Source: Bacteroides mediterraneensis (GTDB taxonomy: Bacteria; Bacteroidota; Bacteroidia; Bacteroidales; Bacteroidaceae). Taken from it: a stretch of DNA of 64,000 nt. Below, in pieces: positions 1 through 8,126 of this stretch; within the stretch, counting starts at the first letter, position 1, and each line of letters opens with the position of its first letter. The notes beneath the pieces are model-generated. The model did no database searches. It worked only from the letters and a program-made list of their open reading frames with translations, and was not told the origin of the DNA. Both the position numbers and the translations under genes were made by a program. The stretch is from positions 248,001 to 312,000 of the forward strand of contig NZ_JACJKA010000001.1 in assembly GCF_016900355.1 (NCBI RefSeq), in the 5' to 3' direction.

Positions 1-60
1 CAAATGAGTATCAAAATATTACATATGGAAATACGTCCCTAATAATCAACATTTCAGATC

Positions 61-1533
61 ATGAAACGATTTCTTATCCTATCCATGGGATGTGTGTTTG
101 TTTCCTCTATGTGCGCACAAAGCCGTAGCCCTGAAGAAATATTCAAACAATTCAAACAACAGCAGATAGAGAGCTACAAAGATTTTCGCAAAGAAGCAAA
201 CCAAAAATACATAGAATTTATGAGGGGAAAATGGGATTGGTTTAGCTCAGAAACTTCTATCAAGGACATAGAAAACGATATCAAACCGATGCCGGCACCT
301 TCCGCTCCAGACAAAGAGGAAATAAAAGGACTTAAGAAAGAGGTTCTGGAACACGGAAAGGTAGTCAACGCATACAGGAAACAGAAAGAACAGCCACACC
401 CCCTTATGCCCATAACAGAAAACGGACAAGCCACACAGACTTTCCAGTTTCAGGCTTATGGCACAAAAATGGAAGTCAGACTGCAAAGTGGGGAAAAATA
501 CAAGTTAAACAGTGCAGCTGAAAACGACGTAGCCGACATGTGGATGTATTTATCCAGCAAAAGCTTCAATAACATGCTCCATGATTGTCTGCAACTTCGA
601 GAAGAACATAACTTATGCGACTGGGCTTATCTCAATATTCTGAAAGCGTTGAGCCAGCAATATTACGGAGAAAATACCAACGAGGCTGTAGTGATGCAAG
701 CCTTCCTGTTCAACCAGTCGGGGTATAAGACCAGAATAGGACGCTCTAAAACCAACAGACTATACATGCTGGTTGCCAGTCCTAACACGATCTACGAGAA
801 ACCCTATTTCAAGATAAAGGAAGAAGTATTTTACCCGCTGGACTATCAGGAAAGCGGACTCTATGTGTTTGCTCATGAATATCCAGGAGAAAAGGAGCTA
901 AACTTGAGTCTTGAAAAAGTACCCATTTTCGATATGGCTACTTCCGATGCTCATACCCTAAAATCGAAAGCTGCGGATTCTCTCAGCATAGACTTGAAGT
1001 TCAATTCAAATTTGATGGACTTCTATTATTCATATCCACAGTCACACATCCACAATGATGAAATGACAAAATGGACAATCTATGCCTCCACTCCCTTAAG
1101 CGAATCGGTAAAGAAACAACTCTATCCCATACTGAAAAGCAAAATTGAGGGCAAAACGGATGTAGAGGCAGCCAACCTACTGATTGGATTTGTGCAAACA
1201 GCCTTTGAATATCAGTTAGATGAAGTGGTTTGGGGAAAAGACCATCCGTTCTTCCCTGAGGAAACATTGTTTTATCCATTCAGCGACTGCGAAGACAGAG
1301 CCGCCCTCTTCAGTAATCTTATAAGAGACTTACTGGGACTGAACACGGTACTGCTCTATTATCCGGGACACTTGGCGATGGCAGTTAAATTCAACGAGCA
1401 GGTAGAGGGGAAAACATTTCTGATAGACAATGGGGAATACACTTACTGCGAACCCACATGCAGCAGCTATGTGCCCGTTGGGTGGTGTCCGCCCAACCTC
1501 ACCTCCGTAAAACCAGTAATAATCAAATATTAA
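61..1533 (+). CDS. Secreted transglutaminase-like protein
   Basis: 490 aa. An N-terminal signal peptide (hydrophobic residues 4-17, ending MCAQ at about residue 20) predicts export to the periplasm or cell surface. Residues 25-130 are charged and helical, probably coiled coil. The C-terminal part shows the layout of a transglutaminase/papain-like fold: Cys410 in FSDCEDRAALF, His437 in YYPGHLAMAV and Asp456 in FLIDNGEY, in the usual Cys-His-Asp order and spacing. Members of this fold are usually peptidases or amide-processing enzymes; the substrate here is unknown. The next gene begins 24 bp downstream, so it is probably co-transcribed with the WD40 and caspase proteins. No promoter is visible in the 60 bp before it. 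Fold assignment is by motif only. Confidence 0.85.
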   Translation: MKRFLILSMGCVFVSSMCAQSRSPEEIFKQFKQQQIESYKDFRKEANQKYIEFMRGKWDWFSSETSIKDIENDIKPMPAPSAPDKEEIKGLKKEVLEHGKVVNAYRKQKEQPHPLMPITENGQATQTFQFQAYGTKMEVRLQSGEKYKLNSAAENDVADMWMYLSSKSFNNMLHDCLQLREEHNLCDWAYLNILKALSQQYYGENTNEAVVMQAFLFNQSGYKTRIGRSKTNRLYMLVASPNTIYEKPYFKIKEEVFYPLDYQESGLYVFAHEYPGEKELNLSLEKVPIFDMATSDAHTLKSKAADSLSIDLKFNSNLMDFYYSYPQSHIHNDEMTKWTIYASTPLSESVKKQLYPILKSKIEGKTDVEAANLLIGFVQTAFEYQLDEVVWGKDHPFFPEETLFYPFSDCEDRAALFSNLIRDLLGLNTVLLYYPGHLAMAVKFNEQVEGKTFLIDNGEYTYCEPTCSSYVPVGWCPPNLTSVKPVIIKY

Positions 1534-1557
1534 GAACAAACAAAACACTAAAATAGT

Positions 1558-3666
1558 ATGAACAAATACAATTTATTTTTTAAGAACAAGAAACTTATCG
1601 CTTGTTTTCTGACAGCACTTTTAGGCTGTGAAGTAACTTCTGCACAGATAAAATTCGTCAAATCATTCCAGGCACAGCACGAAATTTCTGCTTTCGACAA
1701 TACCACTTTCTGTGTGGCCTATCTATCACAAGGAAATCTGATGACGCTGAGAGATACTCCGATTACCATTTACAACAAATTGAACATGCTGGCTTTCAAC
1801 CCGACCGGAAGTTCGTTGGCTGTAGTAAAACCCGGAAAAGAAATTCGCATCTACTCTTTCCTGAAAAAAGACAAAAAACTCTTCACACTGAAAGAAAAAA
1901 GAAAAGAATATAAAGATGCAGAAGTGACCAGCATGTGCTATTCAGCCAATGCACGGTACTTCATTGCTGCCACATCGGCCAACGAGATTATCATTTACGA
2001 CACCAAGGAATATTTGCCTCAGGCATATATCAAGACCAATTCTCCGGCCTCTTCACTGGAAATGAGTTCAAACAACTATTTCATCGCCTCACAGCATGAA
2101 CATGAAATTGACATTTGGAACTTCCAGACCAAAGAACTCAGAACCAAACTCACCCTCGACGGTCACATCACCGGAGATGCCTTCTCAAAAGACGCGTCTT
2201 TGTTTGCTGTCACAACGGATAACAAAGGACTGACCATCTACGACACGAAGACCTGGACAGTAAAACATACCTTCGACAGCATTCCGGGATCACTCAAGAA
2301 TCCGTTCTTCCACCCGGATGGCAAATATGTCGCAGCAGTAAAAGACGACAACAAGGTAGTGGTAATCAACCTGAAGAATAATAAAATAGAACAGGAACTC
2401 GATAACGGAGGCAAACAAATAAAAGAATTCAGATTCTTTGTAAACAACCAAAGCAAAGATGCATACGGAATTTCAGGTGAAAACAACGCCATCGTATTCT
2501 GGGACGCCAATGGTCTGAATCCATTCTACGGCAAACTGATCAGCAGCGAGGTAGATGCCAGAATGAACGAATGGGTGAAGATGATGCAAGGCGAATCCAT
2601 GGAAGATTATGCCATCCGTGTAAACGACGAGACTCGAATGAAACAGCAGATCTTGTTCGAAAATGAAGCCGCTACCAAATTGGCCGGCGACCGAATCTCA
2701 CTTGAAAACCCGTTCATCGGAAATTACGATGCCAACAATGGAATGCTGAACGTAGGATTTAAAACCATGTCCCCCATCGCCATTGAGGTGCCGGTTGAAG
2801 ACTTGGGTTCTTTCAAAGACAGCAAAGACTTGTCATTCAACAATGCCGTGTACTATTTGAATGACAAAGATGAATTCGAATTGGCATACGTAGAAGTGAA
2901 GAACGAAACCACTAACAAGGTTTACATCTACGATAACTTGGGAAGAAAGAAAATGTCAGCCATCCAGGATGACAGTCATTTTGTACCTCTTGAGATTATG
3001 CAGCAAGCCAGTCAGGAAGAAGCCAAGCTGCAAGCCATCAAGGAAGATGTGGTAGCAAAGAACAAACAAGACCAGCTGATTACCGACAATACCCAGATCA
3101 ACGTAAAGACGGAAGTAATTCCCGACGTAAATGCCAATGGAGAAAAGATCTTGAACTACAAAGTAGGATATCAGTACGAAGTAATCAACAAGGACTTCTC
3201 TGCAAAAGAGGACTTCCCTTCAGGAGGATACGACATTCAGAATTCAAATGCGGCCATGTCGCTTATGAAGATCATCAAGAACGCGTTTGAAGGTGAATTT
3301 GCTTCCTATTTAGGTGAAAACAAACAGGTGAAAGTTATCATTACCGGTTCAGCCGATGCAAGTCCGATTAGAAGCAAGATAGCCTATAAAGGACAATATG
3401 GTGAATTTGTAGACGAACCGTATTACAAAGACGGTAACCTCGACAATATCACAGTCACCAAGGAAAGCGGAATTACCCAAAACGAACAGCTGGCTTTACT
3501 TCGTGCAGCAGGCGTAATGGATTACGTGAAAAATAACATTACGACCCTCAAGAACACCCACAATGAATTTGAATACCATGTAGAGGTAGCCAAAGAACGC
3601 GGCGGCGAATATCGAAGAATCAACGTCGAATTTATCATTGTAGATGCGTTTCCAGCTACGAAGTAA
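1558..3666 (+). CDS. Exported WD40-like beta-propeller protein with OmpA-like C-terminus
   Basis: 702 aa with a signal peptide ending at about TSAQ (residue 29). Residues 30-330 contain repeated units of WD40 type (for example EIRIYSF, EIIIYDTKEY, EIDIWNFQTKEL, GLTIYDTKTW, AIVFWDANG), predicting a beta-propeller for protein binding. A linker with charged helices (about 470-520) follows. The last 150 residues resemble a degenerate OmpA-like peptidoglycan-binding domain: KVIITGSADASPI, then NEQLALLRAAGVMDYV, then GGEYRRINVEF, matching the order TGxxD / LSxxRAxxV / NRRV. It may be a wall-anchored periplasmic scaffold. It sits between a transglutaminase-like protein and a caspase-like protein, which suggests a common complex. 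The OmpA-like assignment is moderate. Confidence 0.87.
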   Translation: MNKYNLFFKNKKLIACFLTALLGCEVTSAQIKFVKSFQAQHEISAFDNTTFCVAYLSQGNLMTLRDTPITIYNKLNMLAFNPTGSSLAVVKPGKEIRIYSFLKKDKKLFTLKEKRKEYKDAEVTSMCYSANARYFIAATSANEIIIYDTKEYLPQAYIKTNSPASSLEMSSNNYFIASQHEHEIDIWNFQTKELRTKLTLDGHITGDAFSKDASLFAVTTDNKGLTIYDTKTWTVKHTFDSIPGSLKNPFFHPDGKYVAAVKDDNKVVVINLKNNKIEQELDNGGKQIKEFRFFVNNQSKDAYGISGENNAIVFWDANGLNPFYGKLISSEVDARMNEWVKMMQGESMEDYAIRVNDETRMKQQILFENEAATKLAGDRISLENPFIGNYDANNGMLNVGFKTMSPIAIEVPVEDLGSFKDSKDLSFNNAVYYLNDKDEFELAYVEVKNETTNKVYIYDNLGRKKMSAIQDDSHFVPLEIMQQASQEEAKLQAIKEDVVAKNKQDQLITDNTQINVKTEVIPDVNANGEKILNYKVGYQYEVINKDFSAKEDFPSGGYDIQNSNAAMSLMKIIKNAFEGEFASYLGENKQVKVIITGSADASPIRSKIAYKGQYGEFVDEPYYKDGNLDNITVTKESGITQNEQLALLRAAGVMDYVKNNITTLKNTHNEFEYHVEVAKERGGEYRRINVEFIIVDAFPATK

Positions 3667-3698
3667 GTGAGTAAAACAAAATAGTGAACCCTATCATC

Positions 3699-3740
3699 AG
3701 CAGAAGGACAGAAAAAATGACTTCCTGTCCTTCTGCTTTT
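3699..3740 (+). terminator. Intercistronic hairpin with T-run (terminator or attenuator)
   Basis: A perfect 13-bp stem (AGCAGAAGGACAG at 3699-3711, CTGTCCTTCTGCT at 3725-3737) with a 13-nt loop, continuing into TTT. It lies between the WD40 gene stop and the caspase gene start. This is the form of an intrinsic terminator, although only 6 bp separate it from the first plausible ATG (3747), so the caspase gene either depends on read-through or has a promoter upstream of the hairpin. Confidence 0.7.
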
Positions 3741-3755
3741 AACGTTATGAGAGAT

Positions 3756-6563
3756 ATGAAAAAATTTCTAATTTTCTACCTGTTGGTTTTGGTCTCTTTG
3801 AGCCATGCATACGCGCAAGATGCAGGGGCTACCTACAAAAAAGCGAACCAACAATATGTACTTTTCGAAAGTGAAAGGGACAAAGGCACCAATGCCGCCG
3901 GCATGTATACCTACTTGCTGGAAGCATACAACGATTTTGTACAAGTGACAAAAGAACAAAACAATGCCAGTTATATCCAAGGTACCAAAAACAGATTGCG
4001 ATCCATCTATCCATATCTTCTGAATGCGGCGTTGTACTATTACGAACAGAAAGAAAATACCAAGGCGCTCGATTTTGCAGCCGCCTATATTGACACCCGA
4101 TATATGCCTCTGTTCAGAAGCGAACTGCTGCCGAAAGACGACCGGTACAATTCAATTGTGTATTTTGCTGCCGTAACAGCCTACAATATGAAGAAACTGG
4201 ACCAGGCTAAAAGGTACTTCCAAATCTACCTGGAATCGGGTGACAGCACACAGGAGAAAGATTGTTTCGTGTACCTGAACATGATTTACATGGCTCAGAA
4301 GAACTACGAGGAACAGGAAAAGATCTTGGAAAAAGCCATCAGCAAATACCCGGTATCGCTCGATTTCCTCTACAATCTGGTCAATGTGCACATAGCCACC
4401 AACAATATGCCCAAACTACTGAATGCCATTGACAGAATTCTGAAGATAGACCCCAACAACTTACAGGTGCTTCCTATCAAGGCACGTATCTTGGAAAGAC
4501 AAGGCAATAACCTGGAAGCACTCGACATCTACAAAAGATTGTATGCACTGGCACCTAACAACTTCGAACTGCTGACCGGACTGGCCAGAGCCAATTTCAA
4601 TGTGGCCACCAAAATAGTCAACGACGGAGCTACCATTGCCAGCGACACCGAATATGCCCTGGTCAGACAAAAGGCTGCCACTTACTTGGAGGAGGCACAG
4701 AAATTGTTTATGGAGATTCTGAAACAAAAGCCCGACTCCAAAATGTATATGCAGGGACTGGCAGAAGTATACCAATACATGGACATGACGAGCGAATACG
4801 AAGTATTGAACAAAATCATCGCCGATGGGGCTTCCTTTACAACTTTCGCTCCCAGACTGCTGGCCTATAATGAAGCCCTCAAGAAGAGTCAGGAGGTCAC
4901 GAACAATGCCAGTTCAGAACCTACTCCAGTCGTGCTTGAGCCCGCTCAGTTAGTCATCCGTGTAGACAGCTTCATCGATGGCAATAACAATAAAGTCATT
5001 GATGCGGGTGAAAGCTTTGCCGTAAAATTCTCCATTGCCAACAAAGGAAAAGGAGACGCATATAGTGTACGAATCAGATTGTCCGAACAACAGGGATATG
5101 ACCAATATTTTGAGGGACCGAGAGAACTGGATGGAGGAAACATTCCAGCCGGAACCACCAAAGAATATACATTCAGATACCTGGTGAAGAAGGAAGTGCC
5201 TACCGCATTGGCCAAAATCAACATTTATGCCTTCGAGGCCAACGGATTCGACGCAGACCCGTCAGAACTGATTGTAAATACCCAGGAATATGCAATGCCA
5301 AGATTGAAGATTGCAGACCATCAGTTCTTCGCTTCCAACGGTTCATCCATCACGTTGGGTTCGAATGGTAAACTGACCATCGCCCTCCAAAATTTTGGTA
5401 CCAAAACGGCCCGTAATGTAAAAGTAAACTTCACACTGCCGAAAAATGTCTACACGACCGATTCTCCTGAAATGCAAATCGACAGTATTGCCCCGGGAGA
5501 AGTGGCCACTCTTGATTACGGCTTCCTGGTCAACAAACGATTCAGTGAAGATTCCGTAGCTGTCATGCTGACCGCAGCGGACGACACACGGTCTTCTATC
5601 ATCAACGAAGCCTATAAGGTCAAACTGGGTGAATACCTGACAGCCTCTACTTCTATCAAAATCAACGGAAAGCTGGCTAACCGAAAGGTGAACATGCAAG
5701 ATTTCCAACTGTCATTCAAGAGTGAACTGCTGGATGGTATTCCTGAAGGAGCCGTCAACAGACACCGGTATGCCCTCATCATTGGTAATGAGGATTACAG
5801 TATGACAGGTGCCAATGCCGAAATCAATGTGCCCTATGCCGTTAATGATGCCATGGTCTTCAGAGAATACTGCGTACGGACCTTCGGAATCCCGGCAAGC
5901 CAGATTAAAATGATTCCAAACGCTACGGCCGGTATGATGCATGAGCAACTGGACTGGCTGCTCAATATGGCCAGCACCGACCCGGATGCCGAACTGTTCT
6001 TCTACTACTCCGGACACGGAAACAATGATGAGGCCACCAAACAGGCTTACCTGTTACCGGTTGATATCACCGGAAAGAACATCCACCTGGGTATATCACT
6101 GGCCGATTTGTACCAAAAACTCGCCACCTATCCGGTAAAAGGAGCCTATGTATTCCTGGATGCCTGCTTCAGTGGTGGTTATAAGAGTGCAGCCCCGCTT
6201 ATCGCCCAGAAAGGTGTACGTGTAGTTCCTAAATTGGGTATGCCACAAGGAAATACCATCAGTTTCTCATCCAGTAGCGGTGACCAGACTTCAAGTGTAT
6301 ATCATGACAAGAAGCAAGGTTATTACACTTATTACTTGCTGAAAACCATCAAAGACTCCCACGGAGACATCACGATGCAGGAGCTGTTTGACAAGACAAA
6401 CGCTGAAGTGAAGAAAGCTACTGCCTTACTCGGAAAGATGCAGGAACCGCAATATATTGTCTCTCCGACCTGGAAAACCTGGGGCTCTATCCAGCTCAAA
6501 ACTCCAGAGACACAAATCCATGTGGAAAAATCGGATAGCTTAACCAACCACACAGCATTATAA
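3756..6563 (+). CDS. Exported TPR-CARDB-caspase (peptidase C14) protein
   Basis: 935 aa from the ATG at 3756 (MKKFLIFYLLVLVS..AYAQ, a clear signal peptide). ATG 3747 is an alternative; GTG 3684 and ATG 3717 are less likely because they would place the 3699-3737 hairpin in the coding region. Residues about 25-380 form TPR-like helical repeats. Two CARDB-like beta-sandwich modules follow (about 395-515, including DGNNNKVIDAGESF; and about 515-630). The C-terminal third (about 669-925) is a caspase-like p20 domain: RYALIIGNEDY, catalytic His754 in YYSGHGN and catalytic Cys804 in LDACFSGG. Both catalytic residues are intact. Caspase-like peptidases cleave after basic or acidic residues; the target here is unknown. 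An active caspase in the cell envelope is unlike the cytoplasmic defence caspases. Confidence 0.9.
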   Translation: MKKFLIFYLLVLVSLSHAYAQDAGATYKKANQQYVLFESERDKGTNAAGMYTYLLEAYNDFVQVTKEQNNASYIQGTKNRLRSIYPYLLNAALYYYEQKENTKALDFAAAYIDTRYMPLFRSELLPKDDRYNSIVYFAAVTAYNMKKLDQAKRYFQIYLESGDSTQEKDCFVYLNMIYMAQKNYEEQEKILEKAISKYPVSLDFLYNLVNVHIATNNMPKLLNAIDRILKIDPNNLQVLPIKARILERQGNNLEALDIYKRLYALAPNNFELLTGLARANFNVATKIVNDGATIASDTEYALVRQKAATYLEEAQKLFMEILKQKPDSKMYMQGLAEVYQYMDMTSEYEVLNKIIADGASFTTFAPRLLAYNEALKKSQEVTNNASSEPTPVVLEPAQLVIRVDSFIDGNNNKVIDAGESFAVKFSIANKGKGDAYSVRIRLSEQQGYDQYFEGPRELDGGNIPAGTTKEYTFRYLVKKEVPTALAKINIYAFEANGFDADPSELIVNTQEYAMPRLKIADHQFFASNGSSITLGSNGKLTIALQNFGTKTARNVKVNFTLPKNVYTTDSPEMQIDSIAPGEVATLDYGFLVNKRFSEDSVAVMLTAADDTRSSIINEAYKVKLGEYLTASTSIKINGKLANRKVNMQDFQLSFKSELLDGIPEGAVNRHRYALIIGNEDYSMTGANAEINVPYAVNDAMVFREYCVRTFGIPASQIKMIPNATAGMMHEQLDWLLNMASTDPDAELFFYYSGHGNNDEATKQAYLLPVDITGKNIHLGISLADLYQKLATYPVKGAYVFLDACFSGGYKSAAPLIAQKGVRVVPKLGMPQGNTISFSSSSGDQTSSVYHDKKQGYYTYYLLKTIKDSHGDITMQELFDKTNAEVKKATALLGKMQEPQYIVSPTWKTWGSIQLKTPETQIHVEKSDSLTNHTAL

Positions 6564-6595
6564 CATTCGTTTGACTTCAGGTCAACCTATTCGCA

Positions 6596-6646
6596 AGCAA
6601 CCTGTCATTGATTCCAATTGATCTCAATGGCGGGTTGCTGTTTTTT
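6596..6646 (+). terminator. Intrinsic terminator after the caspase gene
   Basis: A 16-bp stem with two G-U pairs (6596-6611 with 6624-6639) followed by a T6 run (6641-6646), 33 bp after the caspase stop codon. It closes the rightward cluster before the convergent leftward gene. Confidence 0.8.
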
Positions 6647-6680
6647 AAAGACGGATACAACGAAAACGACCGGTAATTGC

Positions 6681-7265
6681 TCAATTATCTATGGTGTATT
6701 CTTCAATGTCACGAATAGCCTCTTTCGCCTTACGACGCACATGAACACAATGCAGAATTCCTCCCACAGCTCCCAATACGAAACCGACACTACCTCCATA
6801 GCATATCATTTCACCTCCCGCTTTCGGATAGCTTTCAAACATAAACCATACAATCCAACACAAAGCAAACGGAATACCGAAATAAAGCCATCTTAAATTC
6901 AGTTGGTTCATCCGCACCAATGCTTTGCTGATATCCAACAAGTTGCCCGTTGAAATGCAATCAATACTGACACCCTTATGGCTATATCGCTGGTAAATTC
7001 CAGCTATAATCAAAAACACAGAAGTAAATGCACAGAAAACCCACGAATATCCCATCAGCAAGAAAAATGTATTGCAATAGACTAAAGCAAAAACTATCAA
7101 AAAATAGATAAACCTTTTCTTCCGATTAATATAGGCAATCTTGTCTTGTGTAGAGTTTTTGAGCAATTTTTCACTAACGATGATTTCTTTAGCCAGCTTG
7201 TCCTTCAACAACTGAATCTGTTGCTTCATCTCGTCTAATTCAAATTTATCTGTAAAATTTTCCAT
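6681..7265 (-). CDS. Membrane protein paired with ECF sigma factor
   Basis: 194 aa, not recognised as a named family. It has a charged helical N-terminus (about 1-45, probably cytoplasmic), two adjacent membrane segments (about 50-68 and 72-90), a short hydrophilic stretch, and two more (about 124-142 and 155-170). The start lies 11 bp after the stop of the ECF sigma gene, so the two are almost certainly one operon. By position it could be a membrane-bound regulator (anti-sigma factor) of that sigma factor, but no known anti-sigma zinc motif (HxxxCxxC) is present. Confidence 0.8.
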   Translation of the reverse strand: MENFTDKFELDEMKQQIQLLKDKLAKEIIVSEKLLKNSTQDKIAYINRKKRFIYFLIVFALVYCNTFFLLMGYSWVFCAFTSVFLIIAGIYQRYSHKGVSIDCISTGNLLDISKALVRMNQLNLRWLYFGIPFALCWIVWFMFESYPKAGGEMICYGGSVGFVLGAVGGILHCVHVRRKAKEAIRDIEEYTIDN

Positions 7266-7276
7266 GATAGCACATT

Positions 7277-7756
7277 TTAATGGTTCGACATTTTTTTCAA
7301 CTCCTCCTTGATACGATATAAACGTACAGATACATTTTTGGTCGAAATCCCCACAATAGCACCGATTTCTTCATAGCTCATATTTTCCAGCCACAACAAG
7401 ACAATGGCACGATCAAAAGGGTTCAGTCGATGAATACGGTCATAGAGCAGACGAATCTGCTTGGAATTTTCATCTTTATCTTCAAAAAGATTGATATCCA
7501 TGGTCAAAGGCACCACAGCACGCCTTTTCTTTTTCCGTTCACATGAAATGCAAGTATTGAAACTCACTTTCCATATCCATGTGTTGACGTTACTGAGATT
7601 CTTGAAGGAATCATATCCCTTCCAAAGATTAATAAGCACCTCCTGAAAAAGATCGCTTACTTCATCGGCATCTTTCGAGAACATAAAACACACCGTATAA
7701 ATAGTACTCTTATGCTCTTTGACCATTTGCGCAAATGCAGTATCCAATGTTTTCAT
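7277..7756 (-). CDS. ECF-type RNA polymerase sigma factor
   Basis: 159 aa, the normal length for an ECF sigma factor. Region 2 covers about residues 10-75 (ADEVSDLFQEVLINLWKGYD and NTWIWKVSFNTCI, the usual D-Q-E and W residues). Region 4 covers about 105-155 (LNPFDRAIVLLWLENMSYEEIG, then a helix-turn-helix with ISTKNVSVRLYRIKEEL). It directs RNA polymerase to a small regulon, probably including its own operon. The 22-bp repeat array lies 155-242 bp upstream of the start. A candidate -7 box TACTTTTG is at 7811-7818, without a clear -33 box. Confidence 0.93.
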   Translation of the reverse strand: MKTLDTAFAQMVKEHKSTIYTVCFMFSKDADEVSDLFQEVLINLWKGYDSFKNLSNVNTWIWKVSFNTCISCERKKKRRAVVPLTMDINLFEDKDENSKQIRLLYDRIHRLNPFDRAIVLLWLENMSYEEIGAIVGISTKNVSVRLYRIKEELKKMSNH

Positions 7757-7910
7757 ATCGTATGAATTTGTTTTTGACCATTAGACGCTAAAACCATCAG
7801 AAAAACTACACAAAAGTAAAAACTTTTTGAAAGAAAATATGAAAATCCGGAAGCTGGTATAAAGTTATCCCAAGTATTATACTCATTTTCCAAATCCTTT
7901 GCGGAAATAC

Positions 7911-7998
7911 CTCGACACGAACGTGACGATATCTTGACACGAACGTGATGAGGCCTCATCACCAACGTGACGAGGTCTCCGCACGAATGTGTCGAGGT
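7911..7998. repeat. Tandem array of four 22-bp palindromic repeats
   Basis: Four units of exactly 22 bp (7911-7932, 7933-7954, 7955-7976, 7977-7998) with consensus CTCGACACGAACGTGACGAG + GT. Each unit is itself a near-palindrome (9 of 11 possible pairs when framed as CCTCGxCACG..CGTGxCGAGG), with ACGT at its centre. The rest of the 370-bp gap holds only the operon terminator at 8073-8106. No spacers are present, so this is not a CRISPR array. Confidence 0.85.
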
Positions 7999-8072
7999 AT
8001 ATTCATAAAGACATTTTGCCAAAATGAATGGGACAAAAGAGAATCATCTCTACTTGCCCCATACAAAAACAG

Positions 8073-8106
8073 AAGAGGGACGCACGGTTGAAAATGCGTC
8101 CCTCTT
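8073..8106 (-). terminator. Terminator of the methylmalonyl-CoA decarboxylase operon
   Basis: A 12-bp perfect stem (AAGAGGGACGCA at 8073-8084; TGCGTCCCTCTT at 8095-8106) lying 20 bp beyond the stop of the beta subunit gene, with an A-rich left flank giving a U-run on the leftward transcript. Confidence 0.8.
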
Positions 8107-8126
8107 TTCTATGCTATGGTGATTTT

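Noticed and set aside
1..42. Open frame ending in TAA at 40-42, possible end of an upstream gene
   Set aside because: Only 13 codons are visible, too few to judge.
7911..7998. CRISPR array
   Set aside because: Units abut in a 22-bp period without unique spacers; no cas genes in the window. The same applies to 51166-51275.
7753..8022. Leftward 89-codon frame across the 22-bp array
   Set aside because: It overlaps the start of the sigma gene, is built from the repeats, and has no family-like sequence.
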